A stretch of DNA of 64,000 nt from Roridomyces roridus. Its lineage: Eukaryota; Basidiomycota; Agaricomycetes; Agaricales; Mycenaceae. The notes beneath the pieces are model-generated. The model searched no databases. It was not told the DNA's origin and saw only the letters and a program-made list of their open reading frames with translations. The stretch covers positions 1,798,001 to 1,862,000 of the forward strand of contig JARKIF010000004.1 in the NCBI GenBank assembly GCA_029378245.1. The letters run 5' to 3'. Of the stretch, positions 11,700 through 22,245 are shown one piece after another (positions within the stretch are counted from its first letter, which is position 1; each line of letters starts with the position of its first letter). The position numbers were made by a program, and so were the translations under genes.

Positions 11700-12500
11700 C
11701 TTGAATAACTACATTGGGAACTCTCCCGAATTGTGTGTCTGCCTTCCCCGCTTGAGAATGAGGTCTGGTGCCTGCGGTCGGATTCAGTTCGACAGAATCC
11801 ATGTAACGAATACGACTGACCTGTTCCTTGGTTTCTGGTCACGGTCGCACAGACCTTGTTCACTTGACGCGCGCTCGCAAGGTCCGATGTGCATCGGCGT
11901 GTTTGTATTGAAGACGTTGATCGCCTGAGCACGTTCGACCGTGACACCAGTAGACGAGGCTGCCGTCGGCGAGGGTGTATAGCGGCAGAGATAGCCACCA
12001 TCACGAGATATGTTGCTGGAGAACTAGAAAGTCGATGGTCTCCTTGAGTGGATTCGAGGAGCTTTCAAGTCAGAGAGATCGCTACATCCGCAGGCCTTTT
12101 GAGAGAATCCCTCTCGTCAGAATCACGCTTGACTTGGGCCTGCTGCAACTGTTGCGGAACAAGTGCATCGTGCTCGCGCAGTTATGAAAGGTGGAGCAAG
12201 CCAATGAACGCAGTATGAGGAGGTGTGGGCCAGCAGGACGATAAGCACTCCGTTTTGGATGCTCTCAACGCATGAGGGCGAAGTGCATGTGCCATCCAAA
12301 CCCGAGGGAGGAGAGTGCTGGATATGCCAGATCTGGACCAGCGCGCTGCGCTGCATGACCTGTTGGCTAGCATCGGGCATTGTACATTCTGTGTAAAAGT
12401 CAGAAACTGACGCTATGGTCAAAGAGAACAGCCTACTACCTTGAATGATGCGAGCTTTGGGACTGCCAGTGTCCCCCAACGGCGTGAGCTTGCCTGCGAA
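11700..12500 (-). pseudogene. Remnant of an F-box/zinc-ribbon family gene
   Basis: On the minus strand near 11990-11870 the fragment YTLADGSLVYWCHGRTCSGD resembles the TLPNGGTVYRYSRR segment of the 8023/18989 gene, including the run of residues that follows. Upstream, 12509-12123 (-), is an open frame with a short Cys-rich patch (CTSPSC) that could be an earlier exon. No F-box exon or continuous gene model could be built. I call it a remnant rather than a gene. Confidence 0.35.
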
Positions 12501-12520
12501 ATTGTGCATGATCTAGCCGC

Positions 12521-12939
12521 CAGTGATGCTGATAGGGCCCCTAAATCGACCCCCGCCGACCGATAGGGCCCTATGAGGCCCTAATCCCCTATAAATAGGG
12601 CCCCGCGATAGGGCCCTATCGAGGTGGGTGGCCAAAAAAGGAAATAGGTCCGTGATGGGTTTGAGTCTCTGATAAGCTCTGATACGTTGATTTCTGCGGC
12701 TCCATCTACTCTGCAGTTGCATTGATGGCTTTGAGTTCTTTCTCCTCTGTGATCTCCCCCAACTTCGGTGTTTCCAAGGTGTTTCAGAGCTCCCGGCCTC
12801 TGGAACGTCACGTGAAGATAAGATAAGATTTAGGGCCTCATTAGGGCCTATGACTTGACCCCGGACTCGATAGGGCCCTAATTTAGGGCCAGATAGGGCC
12901 CCTATCGCTTGAGGCCCTATCGCCCCTCAAGCATCACTG
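12521..12939. mobile_element. hAT-type MITE rich in GGGCCC palindromes
   Basis: Flanked by the 8-base direct repeat CTAGCCGC (12513-12520 and 12940-12947), as left by hAT insertion. The element starts CAGTGATGCT and ends AGCATCACTG, perfect inverted ends with the CAGTG start usual for hAT. At both sides are clusters of a palindromic motif around TAGGGCCCTA, about ten full or partial copies in 419 bases. The middle (about 12610-12820) is unique sequence without a transposase frame. It is therefore non-autonomous and must depend on a transposase encoded elsewhere. Confidence 0.85.
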
Positions 12940-13429
12940 CTAGCCGCAACCATGGTTGCGGTAGGACAGACTGGCGGTCTCAAATCCAGAGGACAGAACG
13001 GAAGACAATCTTCGGCGTCGAGATACAGGATCCACCATCGAAATTGAACAATCATGAGATGGCCGCATGGCGCGGATGGACGAGCTGTATATGCATTTGC
13101 CGCAAGTCCTCAGCCATCTCGCCAGCCTACAAGACTGGCCCAAGTCAGCCGAGTAAATTGAAGATGAAACGAGTACGCACCTGTGAAGGCCACAATACCC
13201 GGACAATTCTCCAGAGAACACAGAAGGCAAGTCGATTCGAAATGGCGTACTCTACCTGCGCCAGAGTCAAACCAGCAAAAGCAGTTTCAAAGGAACCCAC
13301 GCACGAGACACATTTCAATCTCTGGGACCAGCTTGTTCCTTGCGTCGTGAGATCGTCGTCGCCGCAAAGGAGATTGTCATCTTCATCAGTGAAGACAAAG
13401 TCCAGTGCATGATGGTGATGTTACAGGGC

Positions 13430-13560
13430 AGGACTCGAAGGCGGTCGGTGTGCTGATCCGCCACTGGAAGGATGGATAGATCGAGGGACCGGAGGAGCAG
13501 TGTTATATCTCCGGGAATGTTGCAGACGACGAGCGTGAGGCCTAGTACTGAGCGAAATGG
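13430..13560 (-). repeat. Fragment of the upstream block of the repeat unit
   Basis: Resembles 18835-18905 and, in inverse, 59440-59545 (matching GCCACTGGAAG, ATAGATCGAGGGACCGGAGGA). The TATA box, body and 3' structure do not follow, so this is a solo piece of the unit's 5' flank. Confidence 0.55.
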
Positions 13561-14042
13561 TTGGCAGAGGAGATTCGGATTAGTAGCCGACGCCGCCCTG
13601 CATCTCACTGTCACCCAATTCTCATCTCTTCGTCAGTTTTGGGAGAATGGCCCGAGGCCACCAACGACAACCTCTGCGTTCTCGAGCTCTGACAGGGACC
13701 AGAAGATTGACCGGCTGTCGAAGATGAAATCGTGAGGACCTTTGGACTAGCCGTGCTTCAAGGTGAGCTGCATTTGCGAAGGTTCCTCCAGTGCTGAGCG
13801 CTGAGGCCTGATGAGCAGCTTGGATTGAGCAGCGCCGGTTACAAGTCGTGATCACATCACTCCACCTTTTGCTCCTACCCACAACAGTCAAGCCACAACA
13901 GTCAAGAATCGAAGCCTTCATCGTTTTCAAGAAACTCGCCCAACGCCATTCCTTGGTCAAGGCCCACATTCGCTCACCCCACCCTGTCATATCCCCAGAA
14001 CTCACTCCACCCACTCTCTTATACGTCCGCAGAAGAGCAACA

Positions 14043-15000
14043 ATGGTTTACTGTTCTCTTTCTTCGATGACCCAACGCTCGTACACAGTGCCTCCCGGCG
14101 AGCCTGATCGGCAGGAGGAAATCAATGCTGTGGTATATGCCTCTGATTTCGTGACTGGTTGGCTGGGGGTCCACTATGACCAAGCGACGCCCTTCCCGCC
14201 GTTCAGACACGAGGGTCTGCAGCTGGCGACAGTCTCTCACTCCCACGGAGTGCGCGGTGGTCTCGAATACTATGGCGATCGCTCCTTCTACGGACTCATC
14301 CAGGTGGCTCTCCGTGAAGTTCTGCCGGATCGAATAGATCTCCACCGGGTACGACCTTTACTCTTCTCCCCGCACAACGGCGCTCTCAGCCTTTGTAGAT
14401 CATTGCACGGGCCCTCGGGACCAACAACGTCATGGGCGAGTTCATGGACGCTCTCGATATCCTCAAACGCACCAGGCCTGACAAGACCGCCGGGGATGCG
14501 TTTGAGACGGTGCTGGGTGCCCTCCTGGAAGACTACGAATACGGCGTCATCCAGAATTGGGTTACGAAGGCGTTCCGGCCTCTCATCCTTGTCGCTCTAG
14601 CCGCGCTCGACAACGGCAAGCGCAAGACCATGAATACCAGCAGCCCAGACCGTGCCGTGAAACGTAGGCGGATCGAATCCAAGACGCCCGCCCCCGCACA
14701 GCTCACGCTTGCTCCCTCTGCGACCTCGCTTGCGTCCGGCCAGACTTCTACCACACGTTCCGAATTCGCTACACTCCCGCCCTTTGCTCTCAATCTTGAA
14801 TCGATACTCTCAGTGCTGGATTCCGCGCCGGCGCCACCTACTGCTTCGTTTGATCGGCCTATTGTCCTGGCGACGTTCGTGGTTGTTTCCAACGATTTGA
14901 TAAAGACTGACGCTGCCACAGACTTGCGAACGGGATCGCTGGCGGCAGCAAGTCCAAAGCGAAGAGTCGGCCCGCAGGGGGGAAAGAGAATTTACACTAG
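14043..15000 (+). CDS. RNase III-like protein, catalytic residues present
   Basis: Three exons (14043-14348, 14399-14874, 14922-15000) give 286 residues; frames agree across both introns. The RNase III signature appears as LEYYGD, with Glu75 and Asp79 at the E-x3-D spacing, and GDAFETVLGALL, with Asp135 and Glu138 at D-x2-E. These are the four metal-binding acids of the family. Helices between and after fit the fold (GLIQVALREVLP, RIIARALG, IQNWVTKAF). There is no dsRNA-binding domain. The tail is Ser/Pro-rich with basic patches (KRRRIE) that could be a nuclear signal, and ends SRPAGGKENLH. A single-domain RNase III could cut dsRNA or pre-RNA as a dimer; activity is inferred from residues only. 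It lies in the spacer of the large inverted repeat and converges on a degenerate homologue. Confidence 0.72.
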
Positions 15001-15132
15001 TTCTTCTTATCGAATATATGCCGTTGTCTACAAAACGAGTGTGGTATCTTACATTTTGCACATTCAATCGCTGTTAAATCAACCCTTCCTTCCTGAAACA
15101 CGGCGACGCGCAGCACTGAGCCCCAGTCTCCT

Positions 15133-16012
15133 TCATGACTTGTCCCATCGTCGAGGGAGAGGAGCAATCTGTAGATAGGTGAGATGAATGTCAGTGGTAT
15201 GCAGAACCGATGAACTGACCTGTCGATCTGGTGACCGCCGTCCTCGGCCAGGGCGATCGACGATTTCGCCGTCTTCGAGGGCCTTCAGTGCCCGCCAGTA
15301 CTCGGACATCTCAACAAAAGGATCTGACCAGCATTTCTAGCGAAGCTATGGGTTGCTAGAGCGAGGAACTCACAGGGAACACCCGGCGCTGGGCGAACGC
15401 TAGAAAGGAAAATTAGCAAAGGACTCCCGGCGCGAAATTGAGGACATACTCGTCCATGAGAGGCAGGACATACGCCAGCGTCTCGAAAATGAGATCCGAA
15501 ATATTATCCTTAACCCAAGCATGCACCGCCGGAATAGAATGGCGAAGCGAGAGGTGGTGTATCGCGGCATAGAAAGTGTTGTGCATATCGAAAGGAATTT
15601 GGGGCTTTTCTCTACCGCAACAGAGGGCGTAAAAAGTGGTGGCTGGCGTGTCCGACATTGAGTCTACAACGAGCTGAAGTAAATCAAGTTGTCGGTATTC
15701 CTTCAATGAGTATACAGATGGCGCACGCACCCTGGAGGCCATTGAAGGGGAGGCGGCGAAACCGCCATATCTATCACGAATAGTTTTGGTCACGGCTGCC
15801 TCGAAAAGAATGCGCCCGTTCCAAGTCCAGAGTTGTGCCGCGTGTGAGTGTATCGCGGACGTTGGCCAGCCCGAACCGAAATCATCTGCCACCTGGGCCA
15901 GGTCAATGGGACTGGCGAGACGTCGGGAGCCTCTGGTATGCTGCTGAAAAAGAGCGAGTGCGAAGGTAGTTGTCCGGCTGGCAATCTCTTCGTTGGTGGG
16001 ACGGGACGACAT
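15133..16012 (-). CDS. RNase III-like protein, catalytic residues lost
   Basis: Exon 1 (94 codons from the ATG at 16012) ends MASR; after a 57-base intron (15674-15730) exon 2 continues LVVDSMSD. In the 14043 gene the intron falls at the same place (LHR, then IIARALG), so the two are very likely paralogues. In the signature positions LWTWNGR replaces LEYYGDR and HNTFYAAIHHL replaces GDAFETVLGAL, so all four acids are gone. The following helix matches (VHAWVKDNI against IQNWVTKAF). Later exons likely include FVEMSEYWRALKALEDGE and end PRRWDKS at 15133; the splice joining 15460 to 15390 is unresolved. By analogy with other catalytically dead RNase III paralogues it might be a partner subunit or dsRNA binder; that is inference. 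Confidence 0.55.
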
Positions 16013-16168
16013 GAAGGTTCCAGATCAAACGACAGAAGTTCGGCAAAATATATATACATTGACTCTACGAAAGGTAGTATCTCGAGTGAAAATCCCCTTC
16101 TTGTAAGCGATATAACGAGTGACTGGTATGCGTGATGAGCTGTGCGCCACAGTGGCTAGTCATCGCCA

Positions 16169-17629
16169 ACTCACCAGTCAAGAGTGTGATCAACAAGCTC
16201 CTCCGGAGTGACCAGCGAGTCGAATTTGCAAGACCGCAAACACTCCACTCTGAAGTCAGGATGCCTGCCGGGATAATTAGCAAGCCGTTGTTCACATTCC
16301 TGGTATTAGCTCACCGGTCATAACAGTGATATTCGAAATCATCTGTCGGCACCATGCGCTCACAGACACTGCACTTGATTTTGTCCATCCGGGTCCGCGT
16401 ATCCTGGAACAATCTAGTGTGGTAGTTGAGCAGGTCGAGATCCATCTTCAGAGTGCGAAGGTCGAGTACTGTGAAACTGGGTCAAGACAGATGTAGCCAA
16501 GATGAAGGAAGATCGGACCATGGGGATTCCAGATAAGCGCTTTGTCCCGCTCGAAGAGAGCGAAGACGTCCTTGACTGTCGGTGATCTGACAACGTCGGC
16601 ACCACGGAGGCCTTTGGATGACGCATATTGGAAGAGTCTGCAAAAGAGTTTGAATGCATCCTCAATCTCAAAAAAGGGGGCTTACACCGTGCGGTTCACC
16701 CGATCCAGGTCAATCGAATCGAACCGAGCCTTCCATCGCAGCAACTCGACGTGGGTCTGTATAGACATGTTTCACGCGCAGCCAAGCCTGGAATGAGGTT
16801 GTGAGCATACCTTGGTCCAAGCGCCGATCACTGCCTGGCGACGCCAGTGCTCCTGTTACAAATGTGAGCTCAAGGTCAAAACGGAATCGGCACGACTTTT
16901 GCACCTGGAAGAACGCCTCGTCTGACGGCCGTTCCTTGTACTCGCGGTCTGCAGCTAGCGCGGCCTCGGCAGGTATGAACTTTCCTGCCAGTACCTCCTT
17001 GGGTCTCGGTATCCAGCGGTGAAGTTGGAGAGCGTCGTAGCAGAACTTTTCCCGAATGGCATAAAGGAAAACCCAGCGAGCTCGATGTTGCCTCGTTTGG
17101 CCGCTGGAGAGACTGATGAGCACGACAGAAAGTCGCTACACACATATAATCAACATACGAGGTAATGCGTTCACGACACAGGTCCTTGGGAGAGTTCAAC
17201 AAATGCGCGAGCACGTCCAAACGAACTCACCGAACAGCACTGGATGCCCAAGGGGAAGCACTCCGGTATACCGACGTAAGCGCTGCCGCATTCCTGGATA
17301 TGTGTCGGGAAAGCCTATTCAGATGCACAAACTCTTACGCACCGAGCAAGCCTTCGAGCGGAAAAGGAGGCTCGCCCACGCGACTTCGGAGAAGCCTTCA
17401 GGTGGTGAAGGTACGCCGTGAGTGTTGCGGCGAGCAGCAGACCAGGCGAGCGAGTCGGACAATAGCTGGCAGAGCCTCCTGCACGTTTCTCGTAGCTGAA
17501 GTAGGTCGTTTGGGGAGCAGTACAAAGAGGTCTGGAAGACGGGATGTCAGTAGCCAACTCCAGCAAATAACAGGCACTGACCAACAAGACTACGTCCACG
17601 AGTTTTGGCGGGTTGTATAGAAGAGCCAT
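16169..17629 (-). CDS. F-box / zinc-ribbon protein (family member 3, intact)
   Basis: Starts MALLYNPPKLVDVVLL at 17629. A 50-base intron (17532-17581) precedes TSLYCSPNDLLQLRETCRRL, LLSDSLAW and FSEVAWASLLF. The zinc ribbon is made across the next intron: ACS joins ECG, then CFPLGIQCC. Further exons carry FCYDALQLHRWIPRPKE, FDSIDLDRVNRTVLFQYAS and the final Cys/His block: CSVCERMVPTDDFEYHC, then after a short intron HPDFRVECLRSCKF and EELVDHTLDW with TGA at 16169-16171. The 5' exons lie in the right arm of the inverted repeat (up to 17402) and the remainder in the spacer. This copy is therefore the complete one and the left copy (10954) is truncated. Probable SCF receptor of unknown target. 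Confidence 0.68.
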
Positions 17630-18338
17630 TACACTTTGAAAGGGCGAGGGCGAGATAGCTGGTGTGGAATGAGCGGGGCTCGAAGACGTGGTCGAAACTG
17701 ACAAATCAACATATAGGGTCGATCGACCAGCGTCAAAAGTTGCAATAAGTACTGTCCATTCCATCAGCCAAAAAGTTGTCTCAGAATGGGATGCGTAGGC
17801 ACCTGCTCAGGCAACGGACAAGCGACTTCCCAGCGCACGACTAGATGTCAAAAAAGACGGGGGAGAAGGCTGGCACGGGGTATTGGGACCTTGATCACGT
17901 CGTGCGACGGTGAAGCTTGGGTGAAGCGCGCGACAAACGACGGTGGTTGTGCCTGTTCAACAATGAGTCCCCAGAATTAAACCAGAAAGAAAGACACGGA
18001 CGCACAGATGTACACCGTCAGCCTGGCCAATTTTTTCTCTTGCCAGTAGCGACATCATAGACCGTTGTCCGAGATGCAGAGAAGCTTGTCGTCATAGCTC
18101 GGAGTGAATTTGTCAATTTTGAAGGCCCATGGTCGTCTGCTTGCGTCGACAATGCAGCTGAGGTTAAGAATCGAGATGGTGGTGGAAGCGCGGCCGTTGA
18201 CGTTGATGCTTCTGTCCTCATCGGGCCGCCCGGGCCTGGCTGACTGCGTCGCTAGTCCTCTCATTTTCTTTGGATAGAGACTCGGTTTTCGAAGTAAAAA
18301 ATTGCATTAGAAGGGTAGAGAGATACATGAATGCAGAA

Positions 18339-18444
18339 TTTTCGCGCGCTTGGTCGACTCTTGCGAGTCTCAAGCCCGGGGCCCACGACAAGGGAGCGCG
18401 AAGGGTTGCGAGCCCATCCCCCGGGAAAACTATCTACTGACTAC
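18339..18444 (-). ncRNA. Conserved 3' pseudoknot structure, copy C
   Basis: Identical to copy B because it lies in the duplicated arm. It gives no independent evidence for covariation. Confidence 0.65.
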
Positions 18445-18940
18445 CCCGGGCTGGGAGAAAGGGATGAGTGAGGGCACAGCGACGAAGAGAATGCGTACCG
18501 TCAAGGGATTGTTCCCCCGCCCCACCGACCTCGCCGAGTCTGGGAAGTGAGTTTGCCAGTAGATAGTACCGCAGTGACAGTCCACCTGGGAGCTGGTGCA
18601 ATGCTTCGGCACAGATTTGCACCTGTCGGAAGCTCTCCCAGAGTGATAAACGCACCACGTCCATCCACCCCACATGTACGCCTGCGCACCCCATATCCTT
18701 GAGGACGGATCGCGAATTGAGGACAACGAGAGTCAGAAGCAGAAGATTGGAGTGTCAGCCGCCGAGAGGCTGGGTTTTTATACCCGCAGCAAATAATTTG
18801 TTTACTCGGAGATTGACTCGGGAACGCAGAAGTGCCACTGGAAGAATGGAGAGATCGAGACACCGGAGGAGGAGCCTTGTATCGCCGGTGACCGTTGCAG
18901 TACTGAGAAGAGCAGGAGACGACCCAGGACATGGTGGTCA
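18339..18940 (-). other. Repeated transcription unit C (right-arm copy of unit B)
   Basis: Inverse duplicate of 9644-10244. The TATA box is at 18776-18782 and the 3' pseudoknot at 18339-18444, read on the minus strand. Confidence 0.6.
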
Positions 18941-18988
18941 GTGATCAAGCGAGTTCGGCGCTCACACGGCTGTCATTCTCTCTCTCTC

Positions 18989-20560
18989 ATGCGCGACTTC
19001 CATCCAGCTCGATTCCCAACCAGCGACTCGACTTCAGTGCTTGTCTGCAAAGAAATTCCGTTGGATATCGGATTTCATGTGCGTGTTGTGCGCGTCTTCC
19101 TCGTCTTTGGGATCACATTTATGTCTAGATTTTTAGCTTCTGCGGTCCGTTCGATCTGGCCAAACTCTCTTGCACTTCAAAGTCTCTGCGTGCATTCATT
19201 CAAACCAACCGTCTCTGGGAATCATCTTATGGAAATATGTCCCGCGGGAACTGCTCAAGACTACCCCCACCTCCCGTTGTTGAAGCCAGCAGAAACTACT
19301 CTCCCTCGGCCTATGCGTTCTGGCTGCTCGGCGGCGGTCTTTGCACAGTTTGTATGCTATTTCAATGCCCAAATCCATTCAACAATACGGTGCAGCGTTG
19401 CTCTGCATGGACAGACTCCCAACCTTGCCATTTTCTCTTCCGTTTTCGGGCTTGCTCGGTGGGTCTTGACTCCGTGTTGCGCCATCCCATTCTCACGTTT
19501 GAAGCAGGCCGAATGCAGGGGAATGCTCCTCCAGTGAGTGTTAGCCAACTCTTCAAACCAAGGCCGACAATTTCAGCGGCAACTCGATGTGGCACGATAA
19601 ACGACACAAATACACTACTCTGTCGTGGGGAAATTGGCTGCCTCGCGAGTCGTGCACCCTTCCCAACGGCGGGACCGTCTACCGATACTCCCGACGCGCG
19701 ATCAAGGATGCTGAAAACGAACGAGAACAAGCGCTGGTCGTCGACCGAGGCGAACAGTTGGACGCGGTGGGTGACTCTATAAATGTCTTTTCTTCCGCTC
19801 ATTTTTTCATGCAGGAATGTGCACTGCGAGCCCTGGATCGGTCCAAGATTTCTCAAGTTGTGGTTTGTCTCGACGTTTTACTTCCGAAGCTCAATGCTCC
19901 CCAGAACGCCAAGGCCCTCGAATCCTGGCAAATCGCGTACCTCGTAGAAAAGGCTGTCGTCAAGAGTGCCAACCTTTCATTGTACGTCGCTTGGCATCCT
20001 GTCCTACCCCACTGACATCCAACAGCATGAAGAGCATGTGTATGGCGGAAAACAAGAAGGTCCAAGGCGTATTGCGATGTCCGGCAGCGCTCAGCGTGTT
20101 TGACGCGTTCAATCGTGATCTGGAGCTTATTACCACCACGGGTTCGTGTTTTCTGTTCTCGTGAATAAAGGACTCACGACTTCATTAGTATGGGCCCAGA
20201 TTCGTCGCCTTACCCTCGCCCAGCTCGAATGGATGAAAGCTGGCGTGCTCCCGCCCAACATGCCTGCGCGGCCTGGCGACAGAATCCGCTGTGAGCAATG
20301 CAACGAGTTGCGAGCCGACGGAGTGTCTTCTCATAAGCGAGTTGCCTTCCACCAGCCTCAACCGACACCTAAACTTTTGCTAGGCACAAAGCAACAAAAG
20401 CCCCTGAAACAACGCGCCCAATGCTCTGCCCAGAATGTCCACATTCGCGTCGCTCGTTCAGTGAGCAGGGTCTGCGCGATCACATGCTGAGCAGGTCCGT
20501 CAATTTTCCCTCTATCGTTTTCACGGCTGACGCGTCGCCAGGCATCAGCGACCTAAGTAA
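18989..20560 (+). CDS. F-box / zinc-ribbon protein, right-arm copy
   Basis: Exons seen: 18989-19078, 19129-19347, then from 19396 on. The start codon gives MRDFHPARFPTSD and the F-box is assembled over the first intron (EIPLDIGFH to IFSFCGPFDLAKL). The zinc ribbon is LCT then RCSAW and FRFRAC. The last exons give CPECPHSRRSF, LRDHMLSR and, after an intron with GT at about 20492, HQRPK and a TAA at 20558-20560. It is identical to 8023-9594. Being inside a recent duplication, the pair should be co-regulated unless the flanks differ. The neighbouring pseudoknot unit starts about 50-200 bases upstream on the opposite strand, so the two may share a bidirectional promoter. Confidence 0.7.
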
Positions 20561-20962
20561 ATAAGGATCATTTATATTCTGTTCGTCTTTATCGTCCGTC
20601 CTTGCTCCACAGTGCTCACTCTGTCCAATAGAAACCGGCTCGATTTGTGTATATCAATATCGCATTTGTACCCCCATTACATTCTGCAAACGGAGATACC
20701 TTCCTCTCAATTAGACGGCCGAGCATCTTGAGCGTTTGTTTCCACAAGTTCCGACAGACGGATATAGTCGACGAGCAGCGCGCTCATCCATGCGCACCGT
20801 CTTGACGCGCGCACGCCGCGCATTCTCGTGCTTACTGGTGGGACCAGGACCTTCGAGATAGACACGGGCCAGTGATGCTTTGGAGGACAGGCGCGAAGTG
20901 CGCCAGCGGCCAAACCACGGACCAAGACCATTGCGTCTCCAGCCGTCTCGGGAAATTACTCG

Positions 20963-21640
20963 CCTTCAACACAGGTCCAGACGATATCGTGTCCCTGGGA
21001 TGGAACGAGGAAAGAAAGACAAAGCGGCAGGCCGGACAGAGGCTTTCCCTTCCAGAAAAGGACCGCGACGCCCGTCGTCAGCAAGAAGCCTTGCATCACA
21101 AGTCCAGAAGAACAAGATAATCTTGGGCTAGACTTGGGTTGATTCGGGCTTGCATCGAGAGAGCGGAGACTGCCCGAGTATCTGAGAAGATCTGATTGCC
21201 AGTGGCCTTGGTGGTCAAGAGCAAGAGGTTTCGGAAACATTGCAAACAAATAAACACAACCCTGACTGGCACGCCCTGTCGGCTGATCTGATACATATTC
21301 TCTTTTGCCTCCGCTCCCCACCATCTAAATCTCTGTGCTGTTTCTCCTGGAGCAGCAAGGAGCTATGCCGTCCCTCAGGCTGTACGGGCCCATGCTTCTT
21401 GCCCACATCTTCTGGTTACCTTTCTCCAGCGGCGAACTATCCGGCGGTTCTCCCCCAAATCTCGTCTGGAAAAGGGGGACCTGGGCGTTCAAAACATAGT
21501 CATCCTTGAAGCAGCATCCTGTCCCCCCGAGAGCAAGACACTCCCTCAAGACGTATAAATCACAATTTCTGGGGTCAAAGCGTTGAAGCGAATGATGAAG
21601 TCGAAGCTCTCGAGATCTCCGTGTACTCTACGCTCTTGAA
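20963..21640. repeat. Outer diverged repeat, right copy
   Basis: Inverse, diverged counterpart of 7130-7620. Bases 20963-21130 have no match on the left. After them the match resumes at GACTTGGGTT (21131) and fades near 21640. The divergence contrasts sharply with the neighbouring near-identical arm. Confidence 0.72.
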
Positions 21641-22137
21641 CTTTCAACCGCACACGAGTCGTCCTTTCGCCTTGGTCGTCGTGCTTCCACTGGCCCTGAT
21701 GCGGCTGCCTCCCAGGTTGTCTGGACTTTCCAATCACACAGGACAACAGAACATCATATTTCCACAGTCATGCTGCTTAGTCCGTCCCATTCCGGCTTGG
21801 CTTTCTTCTCTCCTGCGCTCACACTAACACATACCAGCTCATCCACTAGCGTCTCTGTCACTGCAGCGTTGACTTCCTGGTGTATTCGTCAAGTGATTTG
21901 ACCCCGAATGCCCAACATCCTTCGAAAACACGGACAGGGAAACTACGACTTCTGTGCGCGCCTCGACCTCCACAAGACAATGTGTCCCCCGTCCTCGTGG
22001 CGGACTTGGTGCTCTTCAAGTCCATTCTTTTGCCCATCGCTGCGCGGGGTCACTGACTCACTCGTCGGGATGGAAGTTGGGCACTATCACTCGAAAAGTC
22101 CAAAGAGAACAGAATATATTGAGAAAGTTACAACCAC
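21641..22137. other. No recognisable gene
   Basis: About 500 bases between the outer repeat and unit D. Open frames are short, and I see no promoter, repeat or conserved motif. Confidence 0.35.
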
Positions 22138-22245
22138 TTTTCGCGCCTTGGTAAGTTCCCGAAACGAGAACCGCAAGCTCGGGGCCCACGACAAGGGGGC
22201 GCGAAGGACGGTGAGCCCATCCCCGAGAAACTACCTACTGACTAC
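22138..22245 (-). ncRNA. Conserved 3' pseudoknot structure, copy D
   Basis: Read on the minus strand. P1 is CTCGGGG with CCCCGAG, where copy B has CCCGGGG with CCCCGGG, so a C-G pair is replaced by T-A. P2 TTCGCGC/GCGCGAA is unchanged. The second hairpin is GTTC...GAAC where other copies have RCTC...GAGY. Both strands of each helix change together. Confidence 0.65.

Larger units (their letters stand above)
17402..20962. repeat. Large inverted repeat, right arm
   Basis: Inverse complement of 7621-11181. The F-box gene crossing the inner edge at 17402 is complete here and cut short at the left arm, so the right arm looks like the donor and the left arm like the copy. Beyond 20962 the similarity to the left side continues only as the older, diverged repeat. 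Confidence 0.93.

Noticed and set aside
7621..20962. Inverted repeat as a composite transposon
   Set aside because: No transposase, no terminal motif and no target duplication at the outer edges, where the flanks are diverged homologues.
22138..22245. The structured segment as a spliceosomal intron (GGTAAGT and CTGAC words on the plus strand)
   Set aside because: The donor word occurs in only some copies and only on the strand opposite to the TATA-defined transcript.
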